In this document: positions 10,900 through 21,703 of the stretch, piece after piece
How positions within the stretch are numbered: position 1 is the first letter of the stretch
How the letters are laid out: every line of letters starts with the position of its first letter
Assembly (NCBI GenBank): GCA_023334545.1
Contig: JAADVB010000043.1
Coordinates: 33,878-97,877 of the forward strand
Source: Salisapilia sapeloensis
Taxonomy: Eukaryota > Oomycota > Peronosporomycetes > Peronosporales > Salisapiliaceae
DNA: 64,000 nt
Direction: 5' to 3'
The notes under the pieces: model-generated
What the model saw: only the letters and a program-made list of their open reading frames with translations
Told to the model about the DNA's origin: nothing
Database searches by the model: none
Translations under genes and position numbers: made by a program

Positions 10900-11549
10900 C
10901 TAGATGGAATAGAGACCAAACACAGGCACCGTGTCCGATAGATCCTATGCACATTCAAACGTAAGTCTTCTCGTCCAGGCGATGGGTATTTGCATCATTC
11001 TCAAGGACATACTTGTAGTCGAGAAGATTTGATGATGCATCCACATTCCACCACTTCCGAGCCAACTTTTGCGATGAGTTCACAAGTAGCTTTCAATGTA
11101 CTTCCCTATGGACCATAGCAGTCAACTTCGTATAAAATTAAAACGCTAAAGTACGTCTAACTCACTGTCAAGACCATGTCGTCGATGATTGCGACGCGAC
11201 TACCGGCCGGGATCGCATCGTCATGGATCTCCAATCGGTTCGTCGTAAATCCTGTCTTAAACTCAACGCCGACGGTATTACCAGGCAGCCTCCGTGCCTT
11301 GCGTATAGGCACGAACGGAAGTTTTAACGCCAATGCCAGTGGCGGTCCAAAGAGAAAGCCTCTCGCTTCACAACTGGCAATATGCGTGAGCTCTTGGTCC
11401 GCATATCGTTTCGCGAGTGCATCAATCGTAGCTTGGAAAGCCTCGGGTTGTAGCAAAAGTGTGGTCACGTCTCCGAAATGCACATCCGGTTTCACTGACA
11501 TAACACGGATGTGTTCCTGCAGCAGCTCCTGTATCTCGTCCTCCGCCAT
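10900..11549 (-). CDS. APRT: Adenine phosphoribosyltransferase, three exons
   Basis: Exons 11549-11166, 11105-11013 and 10944-10900 give 173 residues. APRT salvages adenine with PRPP to AMP. Seen: the FGDVTTLLLQPEAF region (usual form F(K/R)DI(T/S)P), SCEARGFLFGPPLALAL, the LPFVPIRKARRLPG loop, the PRPP-binding strand VAIIDDMVLTGST restored across intron 1 (11106-11165), CELIAKVGSEVVE, and the C-terminal PVFGLYSI. Intron 2 is 11012-10945. The start at 11549 (MAEDEIQELL) matches the usual APRT N-terminus. The same frame stays open upstream to 11753, but that stretch is basic and unconserved in look, so I left it out; it could encode a targeting extension. Confidence 0.93.
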
Positions 11550-11855
11550 CTTGCGTAGCGGAAGTTCAGAAAAATAGGAACATACACGTCTCATCTCCTG
11601 CCGATTGCGTCGATCATTGCGAGATCGTTGCCCTATCTGTTTTCGCGCACTGTTACTTACGCCGGCAATAAACTGGGCCGACTGTTGTACCTCGCACACT
11701 ATACGACTAAACCGGAAGAGCCGGGTATCGACCAGGGGTGCCGTCCGGAGCACGCACTTTCGTCTTCGAGCGTAGCGTCATCCACTACCTTGCTTCTGCT
11801 CTAGTTGTACTATTTGTTCGTTGCCAACTTGCACCCAGAGTGTGAATAGAAGAGG
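11550..11855. other. Divergent promoter region, APRT / DEP protein
   Basis: About 306 bp between two divergent starts. On the minus strand the APRT frame remains open to 11753, reading an Arg-rich stretch with no clear conservation. No defined regulatory motif could be assigned. Confidence 0.5.
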
Positions 11856-13247
11856 ATGGCGAATGGCGGGGGACCATCGACGAGACCAGCAGAGGCAGCC
11901 GACCAGAGTCAGGAGTCGGTGCGACTAGTACCGATTAAAAGCCAAGGCAGCAATGAAACCATTCACATGCACAATTCATCCCGTGAAGAGCTCCAGGCGC
12001 TATTACTACGTACGACGCAAGCGCTGGATAAAATCGTCACGATACGAGAGTCCATGGAAGAGTTTGTCGACTTTTCACAGTTCACATCCGTCCCACGCAC
12101 GTCTTCATCGAATCGTTCAGGCCGGTCGAATCTGCAGCGACACTCTAGTGAAGAAATTCCGGTCGCTGGAGGAGCTCCGAATGCAACTCGAACGACAGTG
12201 GCTTCCAGTTATGACAGTACGACCGGTTCTTCCGGGTCAGAGGACCCACTTCGATCGACGAACTCGACGAACTCAACAAACTCGGATGAAGAGACCTCTG
12301 GAGATGTTCCGAGTGAGCTCTTGACTGGTCATCCGAGACGCAATGGATCTCTCACTCGACTTGATGAAAGTGAAAGTGAGAACGACCTGGATGACGACCT
12401 GGATGACTTTAGAATACAGAACGATGGTAGCGAAGGCTCGATAGAAGGTAGTGATCGCATGTCAGAGTTTATATCGTCCGATCTATCGACATTTAAAGCT
12501 GAGCGACTGGAACGTATGACTCGATTGGAAGTGTCATATCATGACGGTCTTCCGCGAGAGTTCTTTAATGCACTAGGTAGATTCTTATATTCCCATGTGG
12601 AAGTCAAGACGAGGCATTCCAAGTTCAATTTCTACAAGGATGCTTTCGTCGGTGCAGACGCTGTTCGTGAACTCGTCGTCTGTGGCTTTTGCGAAGACCT
12701 ACCGAACGCACTGCGCATAGGCAATGTTCTCGTTCGACTTGGTTTGATTCAACACGTCTCGAGAACAGATGACCAACTGCATAACACCAAGGACAACTTT
12801 TACAGATTTACTCGAACCATTGAGCAGACCATCGATGAAGTAGAAGAAAGCGTCGGCGAGAGACAGAGTCACCAACGCATGTCCATCAACGCCATGACCC
12901 AGCGCGAGTCCATGTTGTCTCGTGAGGCATCTGCCACCATCCAATACGATTTCTCCAAGGCTTCCGATGAAGTCCATGCTCTCGTCGCGGAAGAAGTGCT
13001 TCCAGTCATCTCACGTGTGCTCCACAAGATCTTGGAGCGTAAGAACAAGTTGCTTCAGTACAAGGGCTTCGACGCCTGTTTCTTAGGGAGCGAAGCTGTT
13101 GGGACATTACGTGAATTAAGACTCGCGACGTCCGTAGTGGATGCTGTCCTGATAGGTCAGAGCCTACTGGACGACGGGATGGTAGAACCGATCCCGGCGA
13201 GCGTGACGACATTCCAGGACAAGTACATTTTCTATCGACTGGTTTAG
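11856..13247 (+). CDS. Protein with two DEP domains
   Basis: Single exon, 463 residues. DEP domains are about 90-residue winged-helix folds that bind membranes and phospholipid or GPCR-linked partners. The N-terminal 200 residues are Ser/Thr/Glu-rich and probably disordered, with a repeated Thr-Asn-Ser run near 130. DEP 1 is at about 225-325 (the KTRHSKFNFYKDAFVGADAV block, then IGNVLVRLGLI and FYRF). DEP 2 is at about 375-463 (LLQYKGFDACFLGSEAV, GQSLLDDGMVEPI, YIFYRLV). The protein ends directly with DEP 2. The gene converges on the PIPK gene, with 144 bp between the stops. No catalytic domain is present, so it is probably an adaptor. Confidence 0.85.
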   Translation: MANGGGPSTRPAEAADQSQESVRLVPIKSQGSNETIHMHNSSREELQALLLRTTQALDKIVTIRESMEEFVDFSQFTSVPRTSSSNRSGRSNLQRHSSEEIPVAGGAPNATRTTVASSYDSTTGSSGSEDPLRSTNSTNSTNSDEETSGDVPSELLTGHPRRNGSLTRLDESESENDLDDDLDDFRIQNDGSEGSIEGSDRMSEFISSDLSTFKAERLERMTRLEVSYHDGLPREFFNALGRFLYSHVEVKTRHSKFNFYKDAFVGADAVRELVVCGFCEDLPNALRIGNVLVRLGLIQHVSRTDDQLHNTKDNFYRFTRTIEQTIDEVEESVGERQSHQRMSINAMTQRESMLSREASATIQYDFSKASDEVHALVAEEVLPVISRVLHKILERKNKLLQYKGFDACFLGSEAVGTLRELRLATSVVDAVLIGQSLLDDGMVEPIPASVTTFQDKYIFYRLV

Positions 13248-13391
13248 ATGGCGTCGTAGGTGTCTCTAGTGTATTTAACATTTCGGTTTGGTCGGAAGCG
13301 CTTGCGAAAGGGATAAGAGTAACGATACAGTTTTTGTCTTTATCCAAGTTCTTTGTACACTTCTACATGCCACCTAGACGACCAACGAGGC

Positions 13392-16300
13392 CTATCGTCC
13401 AGCAGTCGAACAGTCTGGAACCCACGGCGTCGTCGTCGAGTCCGTTGAACTCGTACTCAGCTGCTCACCGTCACTATGCGGGACGTTGCCGACGTGATCA
13501 AAGTGGGTCTCACCCTTGGCCAGCACGAGAGACAGCGAGTGTCCTCGCTGTCGCTCTTTATCGTCCGCATCTTTTGGCTGTTCCTTGCGCTTTCGGACGC
13601 GAAGACCTGTGGTATGCCGTCGCTGGACACGTCTCTCCAAGTCGCTTTCGATACCGACTAGATACCTGTGCATGGCATTGAGGAACCGCCGTCGATACGA
13701 GATCGGACTGATGACTGTCGGATTCCGGAACATAAGACTCGCTTTCGACGTTGACTCCATCTTCTTGAGAAAATCGAACTGGTGCAAGTAGTCGATCAGA
13801 CCAACAACCACACGTCGCTTCTCTTCTTCAAAAACCATCAAGATCGAGTAGTCCACGACGCCAGCGTAGCACAAGAACCCCGTATCGTTCGTCACCGCAG
13901 CTTCAAACATGTCCAAGTCCTTTTGGTAGACAGGTACGGGTATCCTTTCGGCCAAATTACCGTCCAAGAGCACTGGCTTCTCCGTCGTCAATTGGGCGTT
14001 CGAAATGGACTCGACGTCGCTCTCATCGTTACTTTCTTCATCACTCGACGTGTTATACCGACGTCGTAAAATACCTTTTAAGTCATACATCTGCGCACGT
14101 TGGAAACCGTATGCGAGATTCTCCATCACGACAACGTACGTCACGCGCTTCCCACCCTTCCGTCCTTGTGTGATCTTAAACAGCCCCAATACCTTACTCA
14201 ACACCGTCGGAGTGTCCTGTGCCAAGACACGTGCCATGAACTTGAAGTAGTGCGGAGCCATGTGCAAGAACATGTTAAACTCCGTCGCAGAGATACCTTT
14301 AAGCAAGTATCTCTTGTCCAGCGTCTTGCTGAACAAGGCACCAGACTTGCCTCCAGTCACTTCCCACGCGCGGCTCATCGACAACGAGTTGAGGAACTCC
14401 AAGTTACCAGGCTCAATCAACGCCCGAAGAGCGTGGAACTGCGCGGCGAAGAAACTCACGACCTGCACATCTCGCTGGACTGCATTCTCTTCGAAAAAGA
14501 ACTTAGAGTCGGTATGCTGGAGCTCACTCGAGCTGATTTGACTCAAGTACTGCTCCTTCCTCGCTTCGGATCCTGGAAACTCATACGTCGCATGCCTACT
14601 CCCTCTCTTCGCGTTCTGAATCGCTTCGTCACTACGCAACGTCTCTTCCAGTCGCAAGTCCGACGGTACGTCGATCGTATTGCCCAAGTACCCTTCCAAC
14701 TGCTCCACATACGCCTTCGACGTCAGTGTAAATGCGATGAGGGAGCCTAAATCCTTGTCTGACACACGGACGACGTAGCCATTGACGCCACGAGGTAGCT
14801 CCAAGTGTCCATCACGTAGCGTCTGTGGGATTTCATGGTACGTCCGAATGCGAATGGACTCTCCGGCAGGACCGTTGCTAGATGTCGATACAGGTCGAGC
14901 GTTGTCCAGTAGCGACGTCGTTCGATACGCCTTCTTCTTCTCTAAAGACCCACCGGCAGCCGTTAAGATCGCCGATAGATTATTCGGCGCACTACGACTC
15001 GATCGACTGACAGACACTTCTTTTGGTGAGCTCGTGAACCAATCTGGCGGGATCCGACGCTTCGTCGGAGATTCGACAAACACTTTCTTGATCGTCGCAT
15101 GGACAGAGGATGGAGCGAGGCCGATCATACTGTTATGTGCATCCATCGCTTCGTCAAATAACTCTTTCTTCAAGCTATTGCACTGCAAGACACAAGGCTT
15201 TGGATCTCGTTCCATCAAGTTTGCGAGCTTGACACGAAAGACGGCGGAAGAACTCTTGGTGCGTACACGTAGTTGCTCAATTTCATCTCGTGGCGTATGT
15301 GCATTCCCAGATAACATCTGAGCTGTCGAGACGAGACTGTCTTCTAGAATATCCAAGTTCGAGAGCACGACGGACGTCACGGCGTCGATGGCAGCCTCCA
15401 TATCGCGTTCGAATGAACGTAAAAAGTCGTTTTGAAAGTCTTCATTCACCACACCTTTCGGGTACATAGTGGCTGATACGAGATGATACGGTCGCCATGC
15501 ACGATGGTGTCGATGTCCACACTCGGTATTGGTGTTATCGGCTGGTGCGACGATCGAGCCTTCGTCCGTGGCGGTACTAGATCGCAATCGACGTAATGTC
15601 CTGGACCTGAAGAATCCATGTGAGCTACTGCTTTCTGAATCTTCGGCAAAGAACGATTCGCGACTGCGGATAATTAGTTCACTGATCGCAGACAGCCATT
15701 CCGACCGCGTGCGTGCATCGACGGCGTTCAGACGTAGCTTGTGATCTCCTTTGACCACGAGGAACTGGAACTGATGCGGATTTGTTGACTCTTCCACTTG
15801 CAGCGTTGTGTGTCGGTCGATTAAATCTTCTCGGATCTCGACCAAAGACGTCGCGTCCTTGAGACACACGAGAGAGCTCGTGTCAAGTCGGAGGTAGAAA
15901 TACCGAAGCTTCCAACTGCGTGAGAGGGATCGACGGAGACCCAGCCATCCTTCCATCTGAATGTCCTCGCCGTTCACGTGGACAGTCTCATAGTGCTCTG
16001 CTTTCCGAGATGTTGGTGGTAGTTGTAAATAGGACAAAAATGAATCGGAATGTGTTCGATAATATAGCTTTGGTGTCAAATCCGTGTCGTCATCTGGAGA
16101 CGGAGAAGCCTTGTCTGGGCTTTCATCCGTCAGCAATCGCGTTTCCGACGGAGGTCTCTTCACTCGCGTACGTATCCATCGTCTTCGTCGGACAAAATGG
16201 TAATAGTCTCGCTTACACTTGCTAGTTCCGGATGCTAGACGTTGGTTGATACGTTCGACGGAGGAGCCGTACGTCCACCCTTCTTCATCACACTGCGTGT

Positions 16301-16544
16301 ACTCGACGTCCGGTTGCCATGGATGACTCCACATCCATTCAGGTGGGATGGTATCAACTTCCGTCGTCACGTGCTTTTCATCCAAAGTATTCAGCCGGTC
16401 GTCGTCATCGGAGCCTAGGTTAGCCGCAGCAGACGTGAGGAGACGGAGGGTGCTTCCCCCTCGATCACAGAAGCGTTCAAAGACCCATCCGTGAAAAGGC
16501 TGAAAGGACTGGACTTCAAAGACCTCTTCGACTGCAGACTCCAT
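13392..16544 (-). CDS. DysF-PH-PIPK protein, FAB1/PIKfyve-like phosphoinositide kinase
   Basis: Single exon, 1050 residues. The C-terminal part (about 725-1000) is a phosphatidylinositol phosphate kinase core of the FAB1/PIKfyve type: SGALFSKTLDKRYLLKGI, APHYFKFM, LGLFKI, VVVMENLAYG, the YDLKG motif (about 823), DYSILM (about 898) and GLIDYLHQFDFLKKME. A PH domain spans about 194-295 (MEGWLGLRRSLSRSWKLRYFYL to the closing EWLSAI). The N-terminus resembles a dysferlin (DysF) domain: an FEVQSFQPFHGW start, PEWMWSHPWQPDV, DEEGWTYG and VRRRRWIRTR. FYVE and CCT domains of true PIKfyve are absent. The canonical DLKGS is DLKGI and DYSLLVG is DYSILMV. It probably makes PI(3,5)P2 or PI(4,5)P2 at endomembranes; the substrate is not provable here. 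Confidence 0.85.
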   Translation of the reverse strand: MESAVEEVFEVQSFQPFHGWVFERFCDRGGSTLRLLTSAAANLGSDDDDRLNTLDEKHVTTEVDTIPPEWMWSHPWQPDVEYTQCDEEGWTYGSSVERINQRLASGTSKCKRDYYHFVRRRRWIRTRVKRPPSETRLLTDESPDKASPSPDDDTDLTPKLYYRTHSDSFLSYLQLPPTSRKAEHYETVHVNGEDIQMEGWLGLRRSLSRSWKLRYFYLRLDTSSLVCLKDATSLVEIREDLIDRHTTLQVEESTNPHQFQFLVVKGDHKLRLNAVDARTRSEWLSAISELIIRSRESFFAEDSESSSSHGFFRSRTLRRLRSSTATDEGSIVAPADNTNTECGHRHHRAWRPYHLVSATMYPKGVVNEDFQNDFLRSFERDMEAAIDAVTSVVLSNLDILEDSLVSTAQMLSGNAHTPRDEIEQLRVRTKSSSAVFRVKLANLMERDPKPCVLQCNSLKKELFDEAMDAHNSMIGLAPSSVHATIKKVFVESPTKRRIPPDWFTSSPKEVSVSRSSRSAPNNLSAILTAAGGSLEKKKAYRTTSLLDNARPVSTSSNGPAGESIRIRTYHEIPQTLRDGHLELPRGVNGYVVRVSDKDLGSLIAFTLTSKAYVEQLEGYLGNTIDVPSDLRLEETLRSDEAIQNAKRGSRHATYEFPGSEARKEQYLSQISSSELQHTDSKFFFEENAVQRDVQVVSFFAAQFHALRALIEPGNLEFLNSLSMSRAWEVTGGKSGALFSKTLDKRYLLKGISATEFNMFLHMAPHYFKFMARVLAQDTPTVLSKVLGLFKITQGRKGGKRVTYVVVMENLAYGFQRAQMYDLKGILRRRYNTSSDEESNDESDVESISNAQLTTEKPVLLDGNLAERIPVPVYQKDLDMFEAAVTNDTGFLCYAGVVDYSILMVFEEEKRRVVVGLIDYLHQFDFLKKMESTSKASLMFRNPTVISPISYRRRFLNAMHRYLVGIESDLERRVQRRHTTGLRVRKRKEQPKDADDKERQRGHSLSLVLAKGETHFDHVGNVPHSDGEQLSTSSTDSTTTPWVPDCSTAGR

Positions 16545-17131
16545 GATCGCCCGACCGGCAGGAAGGGATGTGACCCGTGAAAGTGAGGAGGAATGTGGAT
16601 GGTGAGGGAATCGCCCTCGAAACGTAGAAAGTCGGAACGAAAATTAAAGCGTTGACTGGACAACGGATCGTGTCAGCACAAATGCAGACGCTTGAATCTC
16701 CGTACGTACAACCTGAATGGCGAAAGTCTCGAGCGTATTTGTGCCCGTAAAGCTGAAGTTACGTCGACACAATTTGCGCCTTCCGTACGTATCACTTGGA
16801 TTACGAGCGGACACACACGGCCGTCGACGTGGACAGCGAAGTCGTTCTACAGAAGAAATGACGCACAAACGATCTTAATGCTCGCTACGGTGCTCGCCAC
16901 GATAACGCTTGTGAGTGCCACTCCGGTCAGCGTGCTGCCGATATGCCTTTTTCGCAGTAGCGTCCAATACCTTCAGTTGCTAATTTGCGCTTCCTGCACC
17001 AAACGCCATACGAAACAGAGTAGATTTAGCCAAAGTCTCAACAACTTGATTATTCCATACTTGGGGTGTTAGAAATCCAGGCGTCTATGTCTAACGGGTG
17101 GAAAGCTCGATGGATGCAGTCACCTGCAGCT
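16545..17131. other. Intergenic region, no supported feature
   Basis: About 590 bp between two minus-strand genes. It should hold the PIPK promoter and the exchanger 3' UTR. Short frames (16692-17072 plus, 16644-16868 minus) show no motif or conservation that I recognise. Confidence 0.6.
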
Positions 17132-18976
17132 TCATAGGTACGTGGCTTCACTAATAGTCTCAGGTGGAAGGTTGGCCTCGTTAGCAGGTCGTGTCGCCTC
17201 TTCTTTTATGTCTGGACTACTGGACTCGAACATGGATGCAGCGCTCACTTTGCCTCCAGTCTTCAAGGGACTGTCGCCACCTGTACTGGTGCGACGATGG
17301 CTCGCGCAGAGATTCGTAAGCAGTGGAATCAAGTACTTGTTATCGAATTGCAGAAGTTTCATGTGTTTATGCGGACGCACGTTCCGATCGAGTGCATGCT
17401 CTTCTTCTGGCTAGTGGATATGGAAACTTAGAGAATAGTATTTCGCATATGAAACAAACAAGCACGTACGCTCAGCTGTGGGATACCGAGGAAACGGAGC
17501 ATATAGACCGTACCACCACCCATGACAAAAATGGAGAGTAGGATGGTGACCATCGTCGTGGCGATGATCTCGTTTTGCTTTTCGCCCGGAAACGACTTGG
17601 CCAGTGCAAATGCCACAGCTCCTCGTAAGCCACTGTACCAGATCATGTGCTGCTGATTGAGCGTGATCCGGTGCTCATTACGACAGCAGTTAAGCAAAAA
17701 TGTTAGTGGGTAAACATGGCAGGCTCTGGAGACGAGGCAGAAGAGCGCTGTGAAGAGAATGAACCGGAGGTTGAATCCGCTTTCCAGTGCAAAGACAGAG
17801 AGGCCCAAGTCTACGAGACTGTTAATATGATTCGACTTGTGGTGGAAAAGAATGAGAACTAACTTAGAAAGACCATGGTTTCCGAGATGTGTGCCAGCGT
17901 GTTGAAGACACGAGAACAGCTAGATCAATGTTAAACAGTTGTAGCGAGAACAACATAAAGTAATAAACGTACACTTCCTGTGCCTCTGTCGAAAGGTTCG
18001 GAGATGCATAGTGTTTCATAGAGATGCCAGCAAAGATGATGGAAACCACTCCAGACATCTCGAGGACTTCGGACACTACAAACGGCAAGTAGGAGAACAT
18101 TATGTACACCCCAACTTCATGCAGCAGACAGGACTTGAGGTTACTGTACTTGAAGAGCAAGGCTGGTATCATACCAAAGGCGATACCGATCATCGTAGCA
18201 CCAGCAAAGATCAGCATAAACTCAACGATAGCCATCAGCATAGGCTCCATCGAGTATGAGTAGCCGATGAACTTGGAGAAAGTCGAGAAGAGGCAGATAG
18301 CAACAGCATCATTCAATGAGCTTTCACCAAACACAAGGTAGAATAGCGTAGGATCGACATGTAGCTCTTGGAAGACAGCTAAGACAGATACTGTGTCGGT
18401 GGCACTAATGAGAGATCCAAACGTAAGACTTTCCGCTAGGGATAATCTTGTTGTCCATCCTGCTCTGCCCACGATAAAGACTAGGAGACCAGTGACGATG
18501 CTCATGATCATGGTTCCAAAGATGGAGTAAGTCAAAATGGGCACGATGTTCGTGAAGAAGTATCGTCGCTTCATGGTGTATCCTGAATTAAAAATGATGG
18601 GAGGTAAGAGAGCAACGAAGAATACACTCGGATCGAATTGCATGAGCGATACGGAGATGGTGTCCGGTTTGAGTGCACATACAAGACTCGCTGCCATGCC
18701 GACGGCGATCGTTGCCCCTGCCTCTGGTAGGAAATGCCACTGTAGCTTGTACGTGACGAGGTTGCTGACAATTATCGACAGCATAAGCAGTAGTAACACT
18801 GCTGTTGCAAAGCTTGAGAGTTCATACTCGTCACTCTTGTGGGATTCAATGAGCACCTCGGGTATGCCGGATGGTGACATGGCCAACAAAGATGTTGCAA
18901 AGGTGTCACTCGGAAGGGTAGTCGGTGTAATCGAATGAAACGACACACGTTCAGTTTCCATTAATAGGCACACCAT
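17132..18976 (-). CDS. Na+/H+ exchanger of the CPA1/NHE6-9 type, four exons
   Basis: Exons 18976-17973, 17919-17864, 17810-17470 and 17410-17132 give 559 residues. NHE-type antiporters swap Na+ or K+ for H+; the NHE6-9 group works mainly in endosomes and Golgi. Seen: about ten to twelve hydrophobic segments, FFVALLPPIIFNSGYTMKRR, FGSLISATDTVSVLAVFQEL, the ion-site FGESSLNDAVAI, ISETMVFLNLG restored across introns 2 and 3, and YSGLRGAVAFALAKSFPG. The C-terminal tail after FDNKYLIPLL is short (about 60 residues) and hydrophilic. The usual ATDP is ATDT here. All three introns are 53-59 bp, two with GTACGT donors. Start is ATG 18976, or possibly the Met six codons later. Confidence 0.9.
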
Positions 18977-19049
18977 GAGTTCAATGTACTTGAAGCAAAG
19001 ACAAAAGTTTATTTATACATGCATGCATCTGTACAACTACCTAAAATGG

Positions 19050-20911
19050 TCAATCCACGATGGCATTCTCTGAAATGACTTCCAGACCTGATGCCGAATG
19101 GTTTCTGACAAAGTCTGGAGCGGACACGATCATCGGATTGTTGGAAGAGTTTGCTCTCGCAGATGAAATGTCGGATACGTTATAAAAACCATTGGTAGGA
19201 GGCATCACCCATGGACTGGGAGGTGCATAGTAGTAACGAGATTGACTGGAATGGGACATTGTAGAAGGTGTATCGATGGCATGTCGGTAGCTAGTTGGCT
19301 CGGCCGGACCAGATGTGAAGAACCGGACGACATCCTGCGGCGCAGTTCGCCATAACGTAGAGTCATCCCAAGATACATTGGGCGTTTCTGGCACTTCACA
19401 CTGCCTATTGAAATCCCATCCAAATGTGGATGCTGTCGTTGAGTACACTTGCTCCAGTTGCCATGCTAGCTCCGAGCTCTCTTCATGTTGTGGTCGACCT
19501 GTAGCACTAGTCCGTAGATGCTGCTGGTCGCTTACAAGAGCAGCGGGATCCGTATACGCTGCCGCGTCGTCTTCATCTTCTTCGTCTTCATCACGTAGAG
19601 CGTCTTGGACATTAACGTCGACGATGTAAGAGTCCAACTTGCGCTTACCAGTAAATGACGATCGTTCGCCTAGGTTAAAGTCCGTCGGCTCAAAGATCGA
19701 TGCATTTGGGTTCAGGGAGGAAGGTGAATGGATGGGCGTATCAGTGGCTGACGTTGGGACAGTCTCGACGCTGGAGTCGCTTCGGTTATCCAACTGGTCT
19801 TCCTCACCACTTGAGCTCGCCGTACAGGATGGGGCGTTGCATGATGAAGGAAAAGCAGCTTGTGAAGGAGACTGCGATCGCTGCGTTCGTGCTTTCTTCT
19901 TCTTACTCTTCTTCTTTTTCTTTTTCAAGGATGAGGATGACTTTGGCTCGTTCTTGGTAGACACTTCGAGTAGCAATGACTCCATTTGCTGTCGAGCTTC
20001 TTCTTCCAAGTGTGACAAGTAGCTTTTGAGAATCAACTATATCAACATATCGTTCATGAGTTTATAGACGCATTCTGTCTGCTGGAATGGAAACGCACCT
20101 GCTCCACAAGCATCGCAATGAGTCGTTCGTAATCTTCCCAGGAACTTATCGTTTCACTGTCTTTCACAAATAACGAAGTGAAGTGGTTCGTACTTAGAAT
20201 ATGTACACTTGTGAGAAAGTTAGGTAGCACGCTGTCGGCTAATTCGATCAGTCGATGCGGATCTTCCAACAGTTCATTCTTGACTGTAAGGATACCCGTC
20301 CCGACTTCCATGAACTCCATTCCTTCCAAAAGTTCATACGCTTTGTCCGAATCGAGGGACTGGGTTGATACATTTTGCAGTTTGGACGATCCTTGCTTTA
20401 TATCTTTCTCGAGGGATGTATACGTTTCTTCCGTGCTTGACGACGCAGCTGTCGACTCTTTGTCAATGTTCTTTGCAGCTTTCTGCTGAGATGTCTTCAG
20501 GTGGCGCTGCATGAGACCAACGCAAAGGAGACTCAAATTCAGCTTATACAGCTGCTTCACAACCTCAGGCTGATCGACAAACAGAATCTGCTGACGTTCG
20601 TCGGTACTTAGTCGAGCCCAATAGGCTCCAATACGCTGATGAGTTGTAGACGCATCCAATGCGGCTGTCGATGGTGGCTGAGGAGCAATCGCAGACATAC
20701 TGACCAGCTTCTTTTTCGTGTTTTTCTTGCTCGAGCTACTATGTCGAGTCTTTTTCCTTGCCTTCATCTGCTTCATACTACCAGAGGACCCATTTCCTTG
20801 TACTTGATTGTCCACAGCCGACGTATGCGTCCGAACCGCTAGGTATGCTTTCCAAATTGGAGCTACACAGTCCATCGAATTGGGCATGGCATGAGTCAGT
20901 ATTTCATTCAT
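19050..20911 (-). CDS. Lysine/serine-rich hypothetical protein, two exons
   Basis: Exons 20911-20099 and 20036-19050 join in phase 0 across a 62-bp intron (GTGCGT donor) to give 599 residues. I do not recognise a family. Visible: an early block MDCVAPIWKAYLAVR, a basic Ser/Lys linker, a conserved-looking helical block YWARLSTDERQQILFV followed by QLYKLNLSLL (about 97-125), an acidic middle part with helices, and after the intron a poly-Lys run (KKKKKKSKKKKAR) typical of nuclear or nucleolar targeting. The last 200 residues are Ser/Pro/Tyr-rich and look disordered. Some plant stress-related proteins carry a YW-x-L-x-x-E-E/D-R helix like this one, but that is only a loose resemblance. Confidence 0.7.
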
Positions 20912-21124
20912 TGAAAATTGGAAGACGATCGTTCCAACGATGCATCCAACGTGAAAGAGATCATGCTAAACAATTACCACTCATTTCCTTGATGGCGATC
21001 TCCACGTAGAATGAGACTAAGCACCTCTTCGCGCACTAGTTCTTCTAGATTTTGTTCGCGTGTTTTGTTTTGTTGTTTTGATAGGCATCAGCCACCATCA
21101 GGTGTTAGGTGTTAAGCGATTCTC

Positions 21125-21427
21125 ATGGCGAGCGCAAGGGACCGAAAGGTGGCACAGGAGCTGAAGCAGGCTTGTGAAGAGACTGCAGAGCAAGCTATTG
21201 CTGCTACGAAAGCGTCTGGACAAGCGTCTCGAGTGCACCATAAAAATCGCAAGTTTGGTAGTCGCAAGGAGGCGATGGCAGCCAAGGTTTGGACAGGACA
21301 AAAGAATAGCATGTCGAGAAATTTAATACGAACTGGTGGGTAGATCGCTGCAGCAAAAGCTAAGCGAGAGGCAAAGGCTGAGCAGCGTGGTCAAAATGGG
21401 GGTGCCAGCGCTGAGAGCGATAAATAA
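21125..21427 (+). CDS. Small basic alanine/lysine-rich protein, two exons
   Basis: Exons 21125-21286 and 21344-21427 give 81 residues. The 57-bp intron has a GTTTGG donor and a GGGTAG acceptor; without splicing the frame stops after 72 codons. The protein is a charged helix with HHKNRKFGSRKEAM in the middle and an Ala/Lys-rich C-terminal helix, without Cys. No family is recognised; small nuclear or ribosome-associated proteins often look like this. It is divergent from the 19050-20911 gene, 213 bp away. Confidence 0.55.
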
Positions 21428-21703
21428 CAGGCTGTAGAGCATCCACTTGTGCCTCTGTCATCTTACTCTTAGAAGAGCCCTGTATCTCTCTGCTTCGTCC
21501 TGCGTATTTGGATAGGCGGAAACGTTCACTCGATATACTGAGGCTTACTTCTGCCCTCTACTCTACCTCCATGATCGGTTTCAAGATCGATGACTAGACT
21601 GTGTCGTCCGTTTCTTCTTTTCATGCGTTTTTCAATTCCCTCCAGGCGTCAATGATCACTTCTTTTTTATCGCTCAAGTGTTTCGAGTCTGTAGCAACAC
21701 AAA

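Noticed and set aside
11550..11753. 68-residue N-terminal extension of APRT
   Set aside because: The frame is open, but the start at 11549 matches the normal family N-terminus and the extension looks like upstream sequence.
14100..14750. 216-codon plus-strand frame
   Set aside because: It is antisense to the PIPK gene, has no recognisable motif, and the opposite frame encodes conserved kinase blocks.
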